DNA from: UBA1672 sp050633285
GTDB taxonomy: Bacteria; Pseudomonadota; Alphaproteobacteria; Micavibrionales; Micavibrionaceae
Reading direction: 5' to 3'
Assembly: GCA_050633285.1 (NCBI GenBank)
Contig: JBOEGG010000009.1
Span: forward strand, 14,313-78,312
Length of the DNA: 64,000 nt
A program made the position numbers and the translations under genes. The notes beneath the pieces were generated by a model that saw only the letters and a list, made by a program, of their open reading frames with translations, was not told the DNA's origin and made no database searches. Shown piece after piece: positions 17,726 to 26,438 of the stretch (position 1 is its first letter; the number at the start of each line of letters is the position of its first letter).

Positions 17726-18409
17726 ATGACTTTTGAAATATTAGTGCTAATAGCAATTACAGCATGTTTCGTTATTGCTTTTTTGTATCTATCCTTTAAA
17801 TCTCTCAACAATTGGCGCAACTCGTCCTTAATTCAGGCTGAAATTATCGGATATAAGTGGTCTAAATTACCTGCTAGAAAATATAAAACAACCAACCCTA
17901 TTACAGGATTCTGGCCTATTATTCAGTATAAAACTGAAAACCAAACTGTTAGAGCAACAATAAAAAATATAAGTTTACTAATCCCTGAAAAAACACGTAT
18001 AAAAGTTAGAATGGCGGACAAAAACAACCACGTAAAAATGGAATTTTTATACAGTATATTGCTTTTAGGATTACTTGCCGTTGGAATTCTATATAAAACC
18101 GTGTTTATAGACATTCTATTTCCTGCTTGGTTCTTAGGATTAATTTTCGCTATTTTTATTTATCTAAGAGATAACTATAATAATTTTGGTACTTTACAAG
18201 ATACGTTCAAATACGTTAGTCCACAGTGCCCTGAAAACTATGACGATCTGACCGAAAATTACTTCGAAAAAATTGAAGAAAGTGATCTCGTGACCTATGA
18301 AGAAGCAATGGCATATTATTATCACCAGAATAAAAAATCAGAAAAGTGGTTATATCCTCTAATTGCTATCGGGCTGGCTCTGATGATTGCCTATAAAATT
18401 CTTAGGTAG
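17726..18409 (+). CDS. Membrane protein, second of a tandem duplicate pair
   Basis: A 227-residue paralogue of the preceding gene, 29 bp downstream. It keeps the MTFE start, the IIGYKWSK motif, ITGFWPIIQYK, and the C-terminal block EESDLVTYEEAMAYYYHQNK plus the last helix, while the middle has changed. Both copies remain intact, so both are probably used. They sit between the giant RTX protein and the transfer region without an obvious link to either. Confidence 0.65.
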   Translation: MTFEILVLIAITACFVIAFLYLSFKSLNNWRNSSLIQAEIIGYKWSKLPARKYKTTNPITGFWPIIQYKTENQTVRATIKNISLLIPEKTRIKVRMADKNNHVKMEFLYSILLLGLLAVGILYKTVFIDILFPAWFLGLIFAIFIYLRDNYNNFGTLQDTFKYVSPQCPENYDDLTENYFEKIEESDLVTYEEAMAYYYHQNKKSEKWLYPLIAIGLALMIAYKILR

Positions 18410-18486
18410 GTTATCTATACTATTTATAAAGACAATACCCCTAACTTTGTATCTTTTACAACATGGCCTGAAAACAGAGGATTATA

Positions 18487-19251
18487 TTATTGGATATAAT
18501 ATTTAACCCGGTTCAAATATTCATCAAGCTTCCCTGATCTCTTAAGCCTAAACCATGTATTTCTAGCTGTTCCTTCTTTAATTCCCATGACCTTTGCGAC
18601 TTCCGGCCAGGTTAACCCCATAGATTTCAGACGAACAATTTCTGTTTTAAATCGACGGCTTGTTTTCTGCCCACGCACTTGAACATGAAACGGCACTTTC
18701 TCCCACACTCTCCAAAACTTCTTCTCAAATTCAGTGTCCCCCGCTTTGTAAGCATCAAATACTTCTCTACACGGCATGTCTTTGTCTCGCCCAACTTCGG
18801 TGATTGTTCGCCCGTCACTTAATCGTTTCAAAAATTCTTCAAAATCTTTTTTGCCCCATTTCTCACTGCGGCCATGCATTTTCAAACCATGCTCCTTGAG
18901 CGCATTATGTGACACAGGCATAATCTTACGGCGATTTTTCGAACGCTCTTGAATATAGGATATATGATCCGCAGACGGTTGGCGCGGCAGCTTGCCTTCA
19001 GCTCGCGTTTTTTCGATTACTGTGCCCAGATGCTTTCTGTGCGTTTCACTCAACAACCCTTTACGCCAAGGAATACCAAATCTTGCCCTATATGCATCGC
19101 CATCCATGTTATGCGCAGACTTTAGATGCTGTCCGAGCATGACGTAAGATTTACCGCACATCAGGCAAACGATGCGATCTCCTTCAAAATAAGCATCAAG
19201 CTCCGCTTTTGTTTTAAATTTCTTATTCCAAGGATAATGTTGATCTACCAT
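18487..19251 (-). CDS. MucR/Ros-family zinc-finger regulator with C-terminal HTH extension
   Basis: The 254-residue protein starts with a Ros/MucR zinc finger: IVCLMCGKSYVMLGQHLKSA has Cys-x2-Cys and the first His, and the second His follows in HNMDGDAYRARFGIPW. MucR proteins bind AT-rich DNA and repress transcription, mostly in alphaproteobacteria. The usual family is about 140 residues. Here some 110 extra residues end in a helix-turn-helix-like segment (MGLTWPEVAKVMGIKEGTAR). The gene starts 4 bp after VirB1, so it is probably transcribed with virB1 and trbM and may control transfer. Confidence 0.75.
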   Translation of the reverse strand: MVDQHYPWNKKFKTKAELDAYFEGDRIVCLMCGKSYVMLGQHLKSAHNMDGDAYRARFGIPWRKGLLSETHRKHLGTVIEKTRAEGKLPRQPSADHISYIQERSKNRRKIMPVSHNALKEHGLKMHGRSEKWGKKDFEEFLKRLSDGRTITEVGRDKDMPCREVFDAYKAGDTEFEKKFWRVWEKVPFHVQVRGQKTSRRFKTEIVRLKSMGLTWPEVAKVMGIKEGTARNTWFRLKRSGKLDEYLNRVKYYIQ

Positions 19252-19254
19252 ACA

Positions 19255-19791
19255 TCACAACTCAAGCATGGACTCAATTTTACGGACATAGTTTTGTGTT
19301 TCTTTATAGGGTGGAATACCGCCATATTTGGCAACGGCTGCTTCTCCGGCATTATATGCGGCTAAAGCAAGGCGTGTGTCGTTCTTGTACGTTGCAAGAA
19401 GCTGTTTAAGGTATTTCGTCCCGCCTTCAATATTTTGTGCAGGATCATAAGCATCTTCCACCCCTAACCCTTTGGCCGTAGCGGGCATAAGCTGCATCAA
19501 TCCCATTGCGCCTTTATGAGAGGTTGCTTGAGGATTAAAGGACGATTCAGCCAAAATAACAGCCTCTATTAATTTTGTTTCAACACCATGTTTCTTGGCT
19601 GCATCGTCAATATACACTTGAAACTTCGCCTTAGCCTTCATAGGCATTTTAGGGGTGTAGACGACAGAAGTATAAGGTTTACGCGCAATATGAGAAACCA
19701 CGCTCCCATCACTCTTAAACTCAAAAACATCTGCATAAGCAGGAACACTGAGCAAATAAACCAAACAAAAAATACTATAAAAACGCAACAT
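19255..19791 (-). CDS. virB1: VirB1-like lytic transglycosylase
   Basis: The 178-residue protein has a signal peptide (ending near SVPAYA) and an SLT domain: IEAVILAESSFNPQATS holds the catalytic Glu, followed by GAMGLMQLMPATAKGLG and LALAAYNAGEAAVAKYGG. Such enzymes cut peptidoglycan so the secretion channel can cross the wall. It lies leftward, divergent from virB2-virB11, 9 bp after trbM. Confidence 0.88.
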   Translation of the reverse strand: MLRFYSIFCLVYLLSVPAYADVFEFKSDGSVVSHIARKPYTSVVYTPKMPMKAKAKFQVYIDDAAKKHGVETKLIEAVILAESSFNPQATSHKGAMGLMQLMPATAKGLGVEDAYDPAQNIEGGTKYLKQLLATYKNDTRLALAAYNAGEAAVAKYGGIPPYKETQNYVRKIESMLEL

Positions 19792-19800
19792 TACCCTACC

Positions 19801-20280
19801 CTATTGATAAAAGAACTGCCCCAAATAATCACCACTCACCCACATTTTTACAAAATACGGCTTAGGGCGTTTAACTGCCTGATAGTAGCATCTGTTATCA
19901 TCATAATCGATTTGCACATCTGTTTGATTGCGGCAAGATTGATAAAAGTTATGGCTTGTACAGCGTGCCCTACGCTCATCATTAAAGTCATATTCATTCA
20001 ACTCAAAACCATCTTTGCAAGGCTCAAACGGTTCATATCCTAATTGGTAGTTTCCGCTCCCTCCTTCGGAACAAGAGCCGAATGAAGGCAAAGGCGGTTT
20101 TCTCTTTTTAAGACGTTTAATCATCGCACTATGTGCCGCCCCACACCCTTGTGGAAACCCACCCGGCATACATAACCATATTGCGCATTCATCTTGTGAT
20201 GCAGCATAAGCTGGCTTATCTGCTGTCCATATTACAGCAACAAAAGCCAATACTAAAAATACACACGCAGTTTTTCTCAT
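19801..20280 (-). CDS. trbM: TrbM/KikA-like conjugal transfer protein
   Basis: A 159-residue exported protein with a signal peptide and the family hallmark ECAIWLCMPGGFPQGC near the mature N-terminus. Several more Cys (CSEGGSG, CKDG, ARC, QSC, RCYY) suggest disulfide bonds in the periplasm. TrbM-like proteins accompany IncP-type and related mating systems; their exact job is unclear. It lies between the XRE regulator and virB1 on the leftward strand. Confidence 0.78.
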   Translation of the reverse strand: MRKTACVFLVLAFVAVIWTADKPAYAASQDECAIWLCMPGGFPQGCGAAHSAMIKRLKKRKPPLPSFGSCSEGGSGNYQLGYEPFEPCKDGFELNEYDFNDERRARCTSHNFYQSCRNQTDVQIDYDDNRCYYQAVKRPKPYFVKMWVSGDYLGQFFYQ

Positions 20281-20282
20281 TG

Positions 20283-20663
20283 TTACTTCCCGTCTGATAT
20301 TGTTGTTGAAATCATATCTTTCAAAATTTGATTTGTTAAATCATCTTCCAAGCGGATAGAAAGATACTTTTTCATTTCTGCTAGTGATGCTGATCTACTT
20401 TGAAGAAAAGCGTCTGATAGAACATCAGTCTCCCCTTCCCTTGACACATACATTTGGTCTTCAGCACCGCCATAGATGAGCCAATCTACAGAAAGGTTTA
20501 AATTTGTACAAATATTAGCAACCGTATCAAGACGGGGATTATTATTTGTATTTAAGAAATTTTTGATTGTTGATCGCTTAACACCAGAAATCGTCTCCAA
20601 TTGATAATCGGAAATCCCTGCCTTTTTCATGGCATACTTCATGCGCTCTGCAACCGTCTTCAT
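20283..20663 (-). CDS. XRE-family regulator next to the T4SS promoter
   Basis: A 126-residue protein with an N-terminal HTH (YQLETISGVKRSTIKNFLNT) and a C-terminal region of unknown type. The ATG at 20663 is preferred to a TTG at 20699 because the family begins at MKTVAERMK. A TACCTA-T-TAGGTA palindrome covers its likely -10 box, which suggests self-repression and joint control of the divergent virB operon. Confidence 0.7.
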   Translation of the reverse strand: MKTVAERMKYAMKKAGISDYQLETISGVKRSTIKNFLNTNNNPRLDTVANICTNLNLSVDWLIYGGAEDQMYVSREGETDVLSDAFLQSRSASLAEMKKYLSIRLEDDLTNQILKDMISTTISDGK

Positions 20664-20707
20664 ATCTACTTTTTTAACCACAATGACAAACCTTTGCAAT
20701 AATTTTT

Positions 20708-20757
20708 TACCTATTAGGTATTTTTTTATTGACCTGCAATATAAATGACCTTATAGA
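20708..20757. promoter_or_regulatory. Divergent promoters and operator between the XRE gene and the virB operon
   Basis: Rightward: TTGACC (20729-20734), 17 bp, TATAGA (20752-20757), a good sigma-70 promoter for virB2 onward. Leftward, on the minus strand: TTGCAG, 17 bp, TAATAG. The leftward -10 lies inside the perfect 13-bp palindrome at 20708-20720. A repressor bound there would block the XRE gene and could affect the opposing promoter, whose -35 begins 9 bp away. Confidence 0.6.
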
Positions 20758-20780
20758 TCATATATACCCACACACACGAA

Positions 20781-20812
20781 GATTGGGAAGGATTTAGTTA
20801 TTCTTCCCAATC
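20781..20812 (+). other. Hairpin in the virB operon leader
   Basis: GATTGGGAAG and CTTCCCAATC form a perfect 10-bp stem around a 12-base loop, about 25-55 bases after the predicted virB promoter. No T-run follows, so it is not a plain terminator. It could stabilise the mRNA or bind a regulator. Confidence 0.5.
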
Positions 20813-20832
20813 CGATTCTGTAGGGATGTCGT

Positions 20833-20925
20833 ATGATTAACAAAGAAGATTACTACCTATGGGTGGTGAAATTTCTCTTTACAATTTATTGGAAGGGCAT
20901 TAAGGATGTATGCAATCAAAAGTAA
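20833..20925 (+). CDS. Possible 30-residue leader peptide
   Basis: An ATG at 20833, preceded by AGGGA, opens a 30-codon frame (MINKEDYYLWVVKFLFTIYW at the start) that ends just before VirB2. It is hydrophobic and aromatic-rich. It may be a real leader peptide or chance; no homologue is known to me. Confidence 0.25.
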   Translation: MINKEDYYLWVVKFLFTIYWKGIKDVCNQK

Positions 20926-20950
20926 CTGCGTGTGTAAAGGGGAAGCGACT

Positions 20951-21283
20951 ATGACTTCTAACGACAATATTATTGTAACTCGATATAAGGCATTCGCCTT
21001 TTTCTGTACAATTTTTATAATTTTTTCATCTACTGACGTTCATGCAGCCGCAGCGGGCGGTGGCGGAGCTCTGTTCGGTTCATTAACAAACTTTCTAACT
21101 GCCCTAGAAACCCTCCTAACAGGCACATGGGCAAGAATTGTCGCTATTATCGCTGTTGTGTTCCTTGGTTTTGGATGGATGACAGGACGCATTTCATGGG
21201 CAATCGCAGGTTCAATCATCGGCGGGATTATTCTCGTATTCGGTGCGGCCGCTATTGTAGACAGCATCAACGGTTCTATCTAA
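20951..21283 (+). CDS. virB2: VirB2/TrbC-family pilin
   Basis: A 110-residue pilin precursor. A long signal peptide ends near VHAAAAGGGG, followed by two hydrophobic helices (about 45-70 and 75-105), the normal pilin layout. I take the ATG at 20951, with AGGGGAAG upstream, rather than an in-frame ATG 45 bp earlier. It is the first structural gene of the virB2-virB11/virD4 run and would form the extracellular mating pilus. Confidence 0.8.
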   Translation: MTSNDNIIVTRYKAFAFFCTIFIIFSSTDVHAAAAGGGGALFGSLTNFLTALETLLTGTWARIVAIIAVVFLGFGWMTGRISWAIAGSIIGGIILVFGAAAIVDSINGSI

Positions 21284-21320
21284 ACGCAGATCTTAAAATC
21301 CGCGATAGAAAGGGACGCCG

Positions 21321-21626
21321 ATGTCACAAGAAAACATCACAACAGACGCCGTGTATCTAGCATTGACACGCCCCCCCATGACAATGGGCGTGCCAATGGA
21401 TTTCTTTGGTGTAAATTTCATTTTAACAGGAATAGGCATTATTCTATGTACATCGCTCTTCGCAATGTTCTGTGTTTTAATGTTTATTTCCCTACCCTTA
21501 CACGGTATAGGCTTGCTTGCGACAAAGAAAGACCCGCACTGGATCAGTGTTTGGAAGACCAAAATGGAAAAAACAGGTTTCACGACTAACCAGAGGTTCT
21601 GGAAGTCAAACAGCTATAGTCCGTAG
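21321..21626 (+). CDS. virB3: VirB3-like inner-membrane protein
   Basis: A 101-residue protein with the VirB3 start TDAVYLALTRPPMTMGVPMDF and a pair of membrane helices (about residues 30-65). It ends with a soluble tail (DPHWISVWKTKMEKTG). VirB3 works with the VirB4 ATPase in pilus assembly, and virB4 follows 16 bp later. Confidence 0.88.
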   Translation: MSQENITTDAVYLALTRPPMTMGVPMDFFGVNFILTGIGIILCTSLFAMFCVLMFISLPLHGIGLLATKKDPHWISVWKTKMEKTGFTTNQRFWKSNSYSP

Positions 21627-21642
21627 TTGTTAGGAGGAAATC

Positions 21643-24027
21643 ATGAGATACGCAAATTACGCAAAAACAGAAAAAGCAGCCTCAAACTTTGTGCCCTACA
21701 CACGCTTTGTTGATGAAAAAACGCTGCGAACAAAAGATGGGTATTTACTCCAGATTATCAAACTGGATGGGTTAGCCTTTGAAACCGCAGAGACTGAGGA
21801 TTTAAACCACTATAAAAACGTGCGTGGCAACCTCATTCATAACCTCTCGGATAGCCGCTTTGTGCTGTATCATCACATCATCCGCCGCGAAGTTCATGAA
21901 AATCTGGACAGCTTTTTTGAAAATGATTTTTGTCGCCAGCTTGACCAGGTTTACAGCGAAAAACTTGCACAAAAACGAATGTTCAGAAATGAGCATTATA
22001 TTAGCGTATTACGCCGCCCTACTCCCGGTATCATGGGACTAGCTGATAAAATAGGCCGCGTATTATCAAATAAGATTGACCGTAAATTATACGAACAAAC
22101 GCTGCATAGTGATTTGAAGGCATTGGAATCTGAAACTAAAGGTTTAATAGAGGGGCTGTCTTTATATTCACCGAAGCTTCTCAGTCTTGAAGAAACGCAA
22201 AATGGTACGCTATGCCCCGCGCTTTCTTTTTTAGGACTGTTACTCAATCTTGAGGATGCCCCCGTTGCGCTCCCGGATGGCGGTATTGATAGCTACCTTC
22301 CGAAAAAACGACTGTCATTCGGTAAGGAAACTTTTGAAGTGCGCGGTGCAGCCAATGGCGATGTAAAACTTGGCGCAATGCTTTCTATAAAGAAATACGG
22401 AACGCATACAGCGACCGGAATGCTTGATGGCATATTACGCCTGCCTCACGAATTTATTCTAACACAAAGCTATGCTTGCGTTGATATGCAAACATCCCTA
22501 AACCGTATTCGTGATTGCCAACGCAAAATGATAGCCGGAGAACAAGGCGCAGTTTCCTTAGAAGACCAACTCGATCAAGCCATTGATGAAGTCGCCTCCG
22601 GTCTCACAACGTTTGGAGACCATCATTTAAGCATTTGCGCGCTAGGGAAAACTTCAAACGAATTGGATAAGGCCGTAAATTCTGCGCTCAATGTATTTAA
22701 ACCTCTTGGCGTTCATGCCGTGAGAGAAGATGTGAATATGGAGCCTGTATTCTGGGCACAAATGCCGGGTAATCTATCTTATATTGCCCGCAGTTCAATG
22801 ATTTCTAATCATAATTTTGCAGGATTTGCAGGACTTCACAATTTTCCATGTGGTCAAAAAGCTGACAATCATTGGGGCGAAGCTATCACATGCTTAGAAA
22901 CCACATCCGGTACGCCATACTGGTTTAATTTCCATGAACCAACACGCGATGTTGGTAATTTTACTCTCTTCGGGCCGACAGGGTACGGTAAAACCGTTCT
23001 GCTCTCATTCCTTCATGCACAAGCACAAAAATTTAAACCTAAAAGCTTTTTCTTTGATAAAGATCGCGGCGCAGAAGTTTACTTACGCGCAATTGGCGGT
23101 GAATATAATGTTGTTAGCGCCGGACTCCCTTCTGGGCTTAATCCCCTACAGATTGATGATACACCGGAAAACCGGGCATTCTTGCGTGACTGGCTACAAA
23201 TCCTGCTCCGCACTGAGACACGCAAAGACTTTACAGCCAAAGAACGGGAAATGATTGCCGATGTGGTGAACGCTAATTTTGAAGCGCCATTTGAACATCG
23301 CCGCCTCTCTGTTCTCTGCAAACTCTTTGGCGGCTTTGAACATGACACTGATGAAACTTTGCAAGAACGGTTATCCATGTGGCACTCAGGGGGCGAGCGG
23401 GCGTGGCTGTTTGATAATCCGCAAGATACCTTGTCTCTATCCGAGCAGACTATTGGTTTTGATATGACTTCTATTTTAGATGATCCATTAAGCCGCACCC
23501 CTTGGTTATTCTATATCTTCCACCGCATTAAAAATGCTCTGGAGCAAAAACAGAAGACGCTCATTATGTTGGATGAAGGTTGGAAACTTCTTGATGATCC
23601 AGTCTTTGCGCACACTATTAAAAATTGGCTTAAAACCGTACGAAAACAAGGTGGATTAGTTGGATTTGCAACACAAAGCACAGGTGATGCTACAAATAGC
23701 GTAATTGGCACAACGATCTTAGAACAAAGCCCTACACAGATTTTCTTACCCAATCCAAAAGCGCGGGAAGAAGAATATTGCGGGCATTTTAGATTAACGC
23801 AGCAAGAACTTTACACAATCCGTAATCTTACAGCGCAGAGCCGTTGTTTTCTAATTAAACAAGGCAAGGATTCCGTCATTGCAAAACTTGATATGTCCGG
23901 CATGGATGATTTTATTTCCATCCTTTCAGGACGCACAGAAAACATTCGTATTCTCGATGAAGTTCGGGAAGAATTTTCAACGCCGGAAGAATGGATTCCG
24001 CATTTTATAGAAAGGATCGCCGCATGA
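21643..24027 (+). CDS. virB4: VirB4 ATPase of the T4SS
   Basis: The 794-residue protein is of normal VirB4 length. Walker A is FGPTGYGKTVLL (about residue 445), Walker B LIMLDEGWKLLDD (about 640), followed by the family motif GLVGFATQST. It powers pilus assembly and substrate transfer at the inner membrane. GGAGG stands just upstream of the start, and the stop overlaps the virB5 start by 4 bp. Confidence 0.95.
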   Translation: MRYANYAKTEKAASNFVPYTRFVDEKTLRTKDGYLLQIIKLDGLAFETAETEDLNHYKNVRGNLIHNLSDSRFVLYHHIIRREVHENLDSFFENDFCRQLDQVYSEKLAQKRMFRNEHYISVLRRPTPGIMGLADKIGRVLSNKIDRKLYEQTLHSDLKALESETKGLIEGLSLYSPKLLSLEETQNGTLCPALSFLGLLLNLEDAPVALPDGGIDSYLPKKRLSFGKETFEVRGAANGDVKLGAMLSIKKYGTHTATGMLDGILRLPHEFILTQSYACVDMQTSLNRIRDCQRKMIAGEQGAVSLEDQLDQAIDEVASGLTTFGDHHLSICALGKTSNELDKAVNSALNVFKPLGVHAVREDVNMEPVFWAQMPGNLSYIARSSMISNHNFAGFAGLHNFPCGQKADNHWGEAITCLETTSGTPYWFNFHEPTRDVGNFTLFGPTGYGKTVLLSFLHAQAQKFKPKSFFFDKDRGAEVYLRAIGGEYNVVSAGLPSGLNPLQIDDTPENRAFLRDWLQILLRTETRKDFTAKEREMIADVVNANFEAPFEHRRLSVLCKLFGGFEHDTDETLQERLSMWHSGGERAWLFDNPQDTLSLSEQTIGFDMTSILDDPLSRTPWLFYIFHRIKNALEQKQKTLIMLDEGWKLLDDPVFAHTIKNWLKTVRKQGGLVGFATQSTGDATNSVIGTTILEQSPTQIFLPNPKAREEEYCGHFRLTQQELYTIRNLTAQSRCFLIKQGKDSVIAKLDMSGMDDFISILSGRTENIRILDEVREEFSTPEEWIPHFIERIAA

Positions 24028-24788
24028 GAAAAACACTAAAGTCACATTTACGCTTATGGACTGCCTGTATAGGGATCACCGTTTTCCTATCTCCCTTGCC
24101 TTCAAAGGCACAGGGAATACCTGTTATTGATACATCAAGCATTGCCCAAACCATATTACAACTAGAACAGATGGCAACTGACTATCAAAACCAAATCCAA
24201 CAACTGGATCAAGCATTGGCCACCTATAACTCCATCACAGGCGGACGAAATTTAGGAGATTTGCAAAACTCAAGCGCAGAGCAAGATTTACGCCGCGCCT
24301 TACCACCTGGGCTGCAAGATCTCATTGGTTTGAATAATGCGTCTGGTCTTGGCGCTTCAGGCTTACAAACCCAAGGAATTTACAATGACATCCTTTCTAC
24401 TTATCAGCCAATAACAGGCGCAAATTTAATACCTTCTGATCCAACCGGATCACTGGCCAGCGCGCATGACCGTCAATCAAATACAACCTACGCAGCCATG
24501 GCCGCTTCGGAGAGCGCATACAACACTGCTTCGCAAAGATTGCAAGGTTACGAGACAATGCTACAAGAACTTAACAATACACAGGATTTAAAAGCTTCTG
24601 TTGACCTACTGGCGCGTATTACCGCAGAAAACGGTATTTTGTTGAATGAGCTAATGCGTATGCAGTCCCTACAAATGCAGCTCAATGCCGCAAATTCAGG
24701 GAAAAAAATTACAGACGTTCGTCGTACGGCAGAATCCTACGATTATGACCCTTCTATAGCAATAAAATCATTTGAATCTGAGGAATAA
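24024..24788 (+). CDS. virB5: VirB5-like minor pilus protein
   Basis: A 254-residue exported protein with a signal peptide ending near PSKAQG. The mature part is helical and Gln-rich (ILQLEQMATDYQNQIQQLDQ), as in VirB5/TrbJ proteins that sit at the pilus tip. The ATG at 24024 overlaps the virB4 stop; an earlier in-frame start lies inside virB4 and is rejected. Confidence 0.85.
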   Translation: MRKTLKSHLRLWTACIGITVFLSPLPSKAQGIPVIDTSSIAQTILQLEQMATDYQNQIQQLDQALATYNSITGGRNLGDLQNSSAEQDLRRALPPGLQDLIGLNNASGLGASGLQTQGIYNDILSTYQPITGANLIPSDPTGSLASAHDRQSNTTYAAMAASESAYNTASQRLQGYETMLQELNNTQDLKASVDLLARITAENGILLNELMRMQSLQMQLNAANSGKKITDVRRTAESYDYDPSIAIKSFESEE

Positions 24789-24791
24789 AAC

Positions 24792-24977
24792 ATGAAAACA
24801 CTAATACTTATCTTACCAATAATAGCTTTAACTGGGTGCTCAACTTTTGGGCATAGTGATTTAAAATCACCATGTAATGGCAAAACAGCATCATTGTCTG
24901 AAAACCCTTGTAACCCGCTTCCAATCAATATCGGAAGCCTTGAAACAACCAATCAAAAGGCTCTTTATAATGCTTAA
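24792..24977 (+). CDS. Small lipoprotein, possible VirB7
   Basis: A 61-residue protein with a lipoprotein signal (IIALTGC, Cys16 lipidated) and a short mature part with two Cys (SPCNGKT, ENPCNPLP). Size, operon position and lipobox fit a VirB7-like outer-membrane anchor for VirB9, though its sequence is not diagnostic. Its end overlaps the next gene by 8 bp. Confidence 0.65.
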   Translation: MKTLILILPIIALTGCSTFGHSDLKSPCNGKTASLSENPCNPLPINIGSLETTNQKALYNA

Positions 24978-25386
24978 TAATAAAACTCTTTTACTTGCTT
25001 TCTGCGCAGCTACCATTCTAACAGGCTGTCAAAAAGAGCGCGTAAACCCACTTCTTTCAAAAGAAAAGTGGGAGGTGACAGACTGGATGTACAATAACCT
25101 AACACCTGAAATTGAAGCCTGTTCCGAATATTGGGAAGCCCCCAATGACGCATTCGTAAATGAACTTGAATCTTGTGAAGATGAAGCTGAAGAATTAGCC
25201 GATAAAATGAATTACCAAGGTTTTTCACAGCATGTTGTCGCCACAGATCTTAATCTTCCTTTGTATTGGAAATATGTGAACGAACGAGTTCAAATTAGAG
25301 ACAAGAGCAAAGAAGACGCGCAACAGCACCAAGAACGTGCCCAGAAAAACCTAGGCGGCTTTCTGAATAAACTTCAAAACGATTAG
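24970..25386 (+). CDS. EexN-like entry-exclusion lipoprotein
   Basis: A 138-residue lipoprotein (ATILTGCQKE). The mature protein has the EexN pattern: LSKEKWEVTDWMYNNLTPEI and EACSEYWEAPNDAF, with two further Cys. EexN proteins stop redundant mating between cells carrying the same plasmid. I chose the ATG at 24970, which places the lipobox correctly; an earlier in-frame start has no signal peptide. Confidence 0.72.
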   Translation: MLNNKTLLLAFCAATILTGCQKERVNPLLSKEKWEVTDWMYNNLTPEIEACSEYWEAPNDAFVNELESCEDEAEELADKMNYQGFSQHVVATDLNLPLYWKYVNERVQIRDKSKEDAQQHQERAQKNLGGFLNKLQND

Positions 25387-25397
25387 GAAATAACTGC

Positions 25398-26438
25398 ATG
25401 CCGACCGCCTCTACCAACAATACAGTAGATAAAATCTTACAAAACTTGGATGCCATCATTCAAAATTTTGTACAGGGTTCTTTCAACAGTCTATCCGCCC
25501 CAATGGAAACTCTTTGGAGCTCAATGTTTATCATCTTTATAGCTTTTTATGGCTATAAAGTGATTATCAATGGTCGATTTTCTCCACATGACGGCATTAT
25601 CCATATTTCAAAAATGTTGATTGTTCTGGTTCTAATCACGAGTTGGACTGACTTTCAAATGGTAATTATGAAAGTAGTAACAGACACGCCTGCTGATATT
25701 GCAGGCCAAGTAATACACGGCGCATCCGGTGGCAGTACAAATGTCGGAAATCTCAACACGGAATTAGGGAATTTTTATGAGTCCTCTATGCAAGTTTCAT
25801 CAAAAATCATGAAAACAGGAGGAAATATATTTACTCGCCTTTCCTACAGTTGGGCTGTTTGGCTAGCCACATTAGCTTTAACAGCTTATGCCCTCGCTTT
25901 AATTGCTCTGTCCAAAATTGCTGTTGCCGTACTCTTATCAGTAGCACCTTTCTTTATTTTAATGCTGATTTTTGCTCAAACTAAAACTCTGTTTGAAGGA
26001 TGGCTCAGAACACTACTAAATTACGCTTTTATTCCACTTTTTGTGTACGCATTACTGGCTTTACTCTTATCATTGTCAACACAAGCACTTACAGAAATGC
26101 AGGCAAATGTCTCAGCTACAAGCTCATTAATAAACTTTATTGCACCTTTTTTACTTATCTCTGTAATCGCAGTAATGCTTCTAGCTCAAGTTATGAATAT
26201 TGCTTCAGGTATTGCAGGCGGATTGAGCTTACAAACAATGGGGCTAGGTAAATCTATAGCCAACAAAGTAGGCGGCGGAGCAAAACTAGCGGGAGGCGTG
26301 GGACGCATTCATGCGGACAAAGCCTTGGATAAAGGTTTTAAAACCGGCGCACACGCAAAAAATAAATCTTCTGATAGCGCGGAAAATGCAAATAAAGTGA
26401 AAGCTGCGGCAGCAAAAAATAGAGAGGTGAAGGTATGA
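25398..26438 (+). CDS. virB6: VirB6/TrbL-family channel protein
   Basis: A 346-residue polytopic protein with about six helices between residues 30 and 290 and the TrbL/VirB6 segment ILMLIFAQTKTLFEGWLRTL. A basic, Ala- and Lys-rich tail follows. It forms part of the inner-membrane pore. The stop overlaps the virB8 start. Confidence 0.88.
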   Translation: MPTASTNNTVDKILQNLDAIIQNFVQGSFNSLSAPMETLWSSMFIIFIAFYGYKVIINGRFSPHDGIIHISKMLIVLVLITSWTDFQMVIMKVVTDTPADIAGQVIHGASGGSTNVGNLNTELGNFYESSMQVSSKIMKTGGNIFTRLSYSWAVWLATLALTAYALALIALSKIAVAVLLSVAPFFILMLIFAQTKTLFEGWLRTLLNYAFIPLFVYALLALLLSLSTQALTEMQANVSATSSLINFIAPFLLISVIAVMLLAQVMNIASGIAGGLSLQTMGLGKSIANKVGGGAKLAGGVGRIHADKALDKGFKTGAHAKNKSSDSAENANKVKAAAAKNREVKV

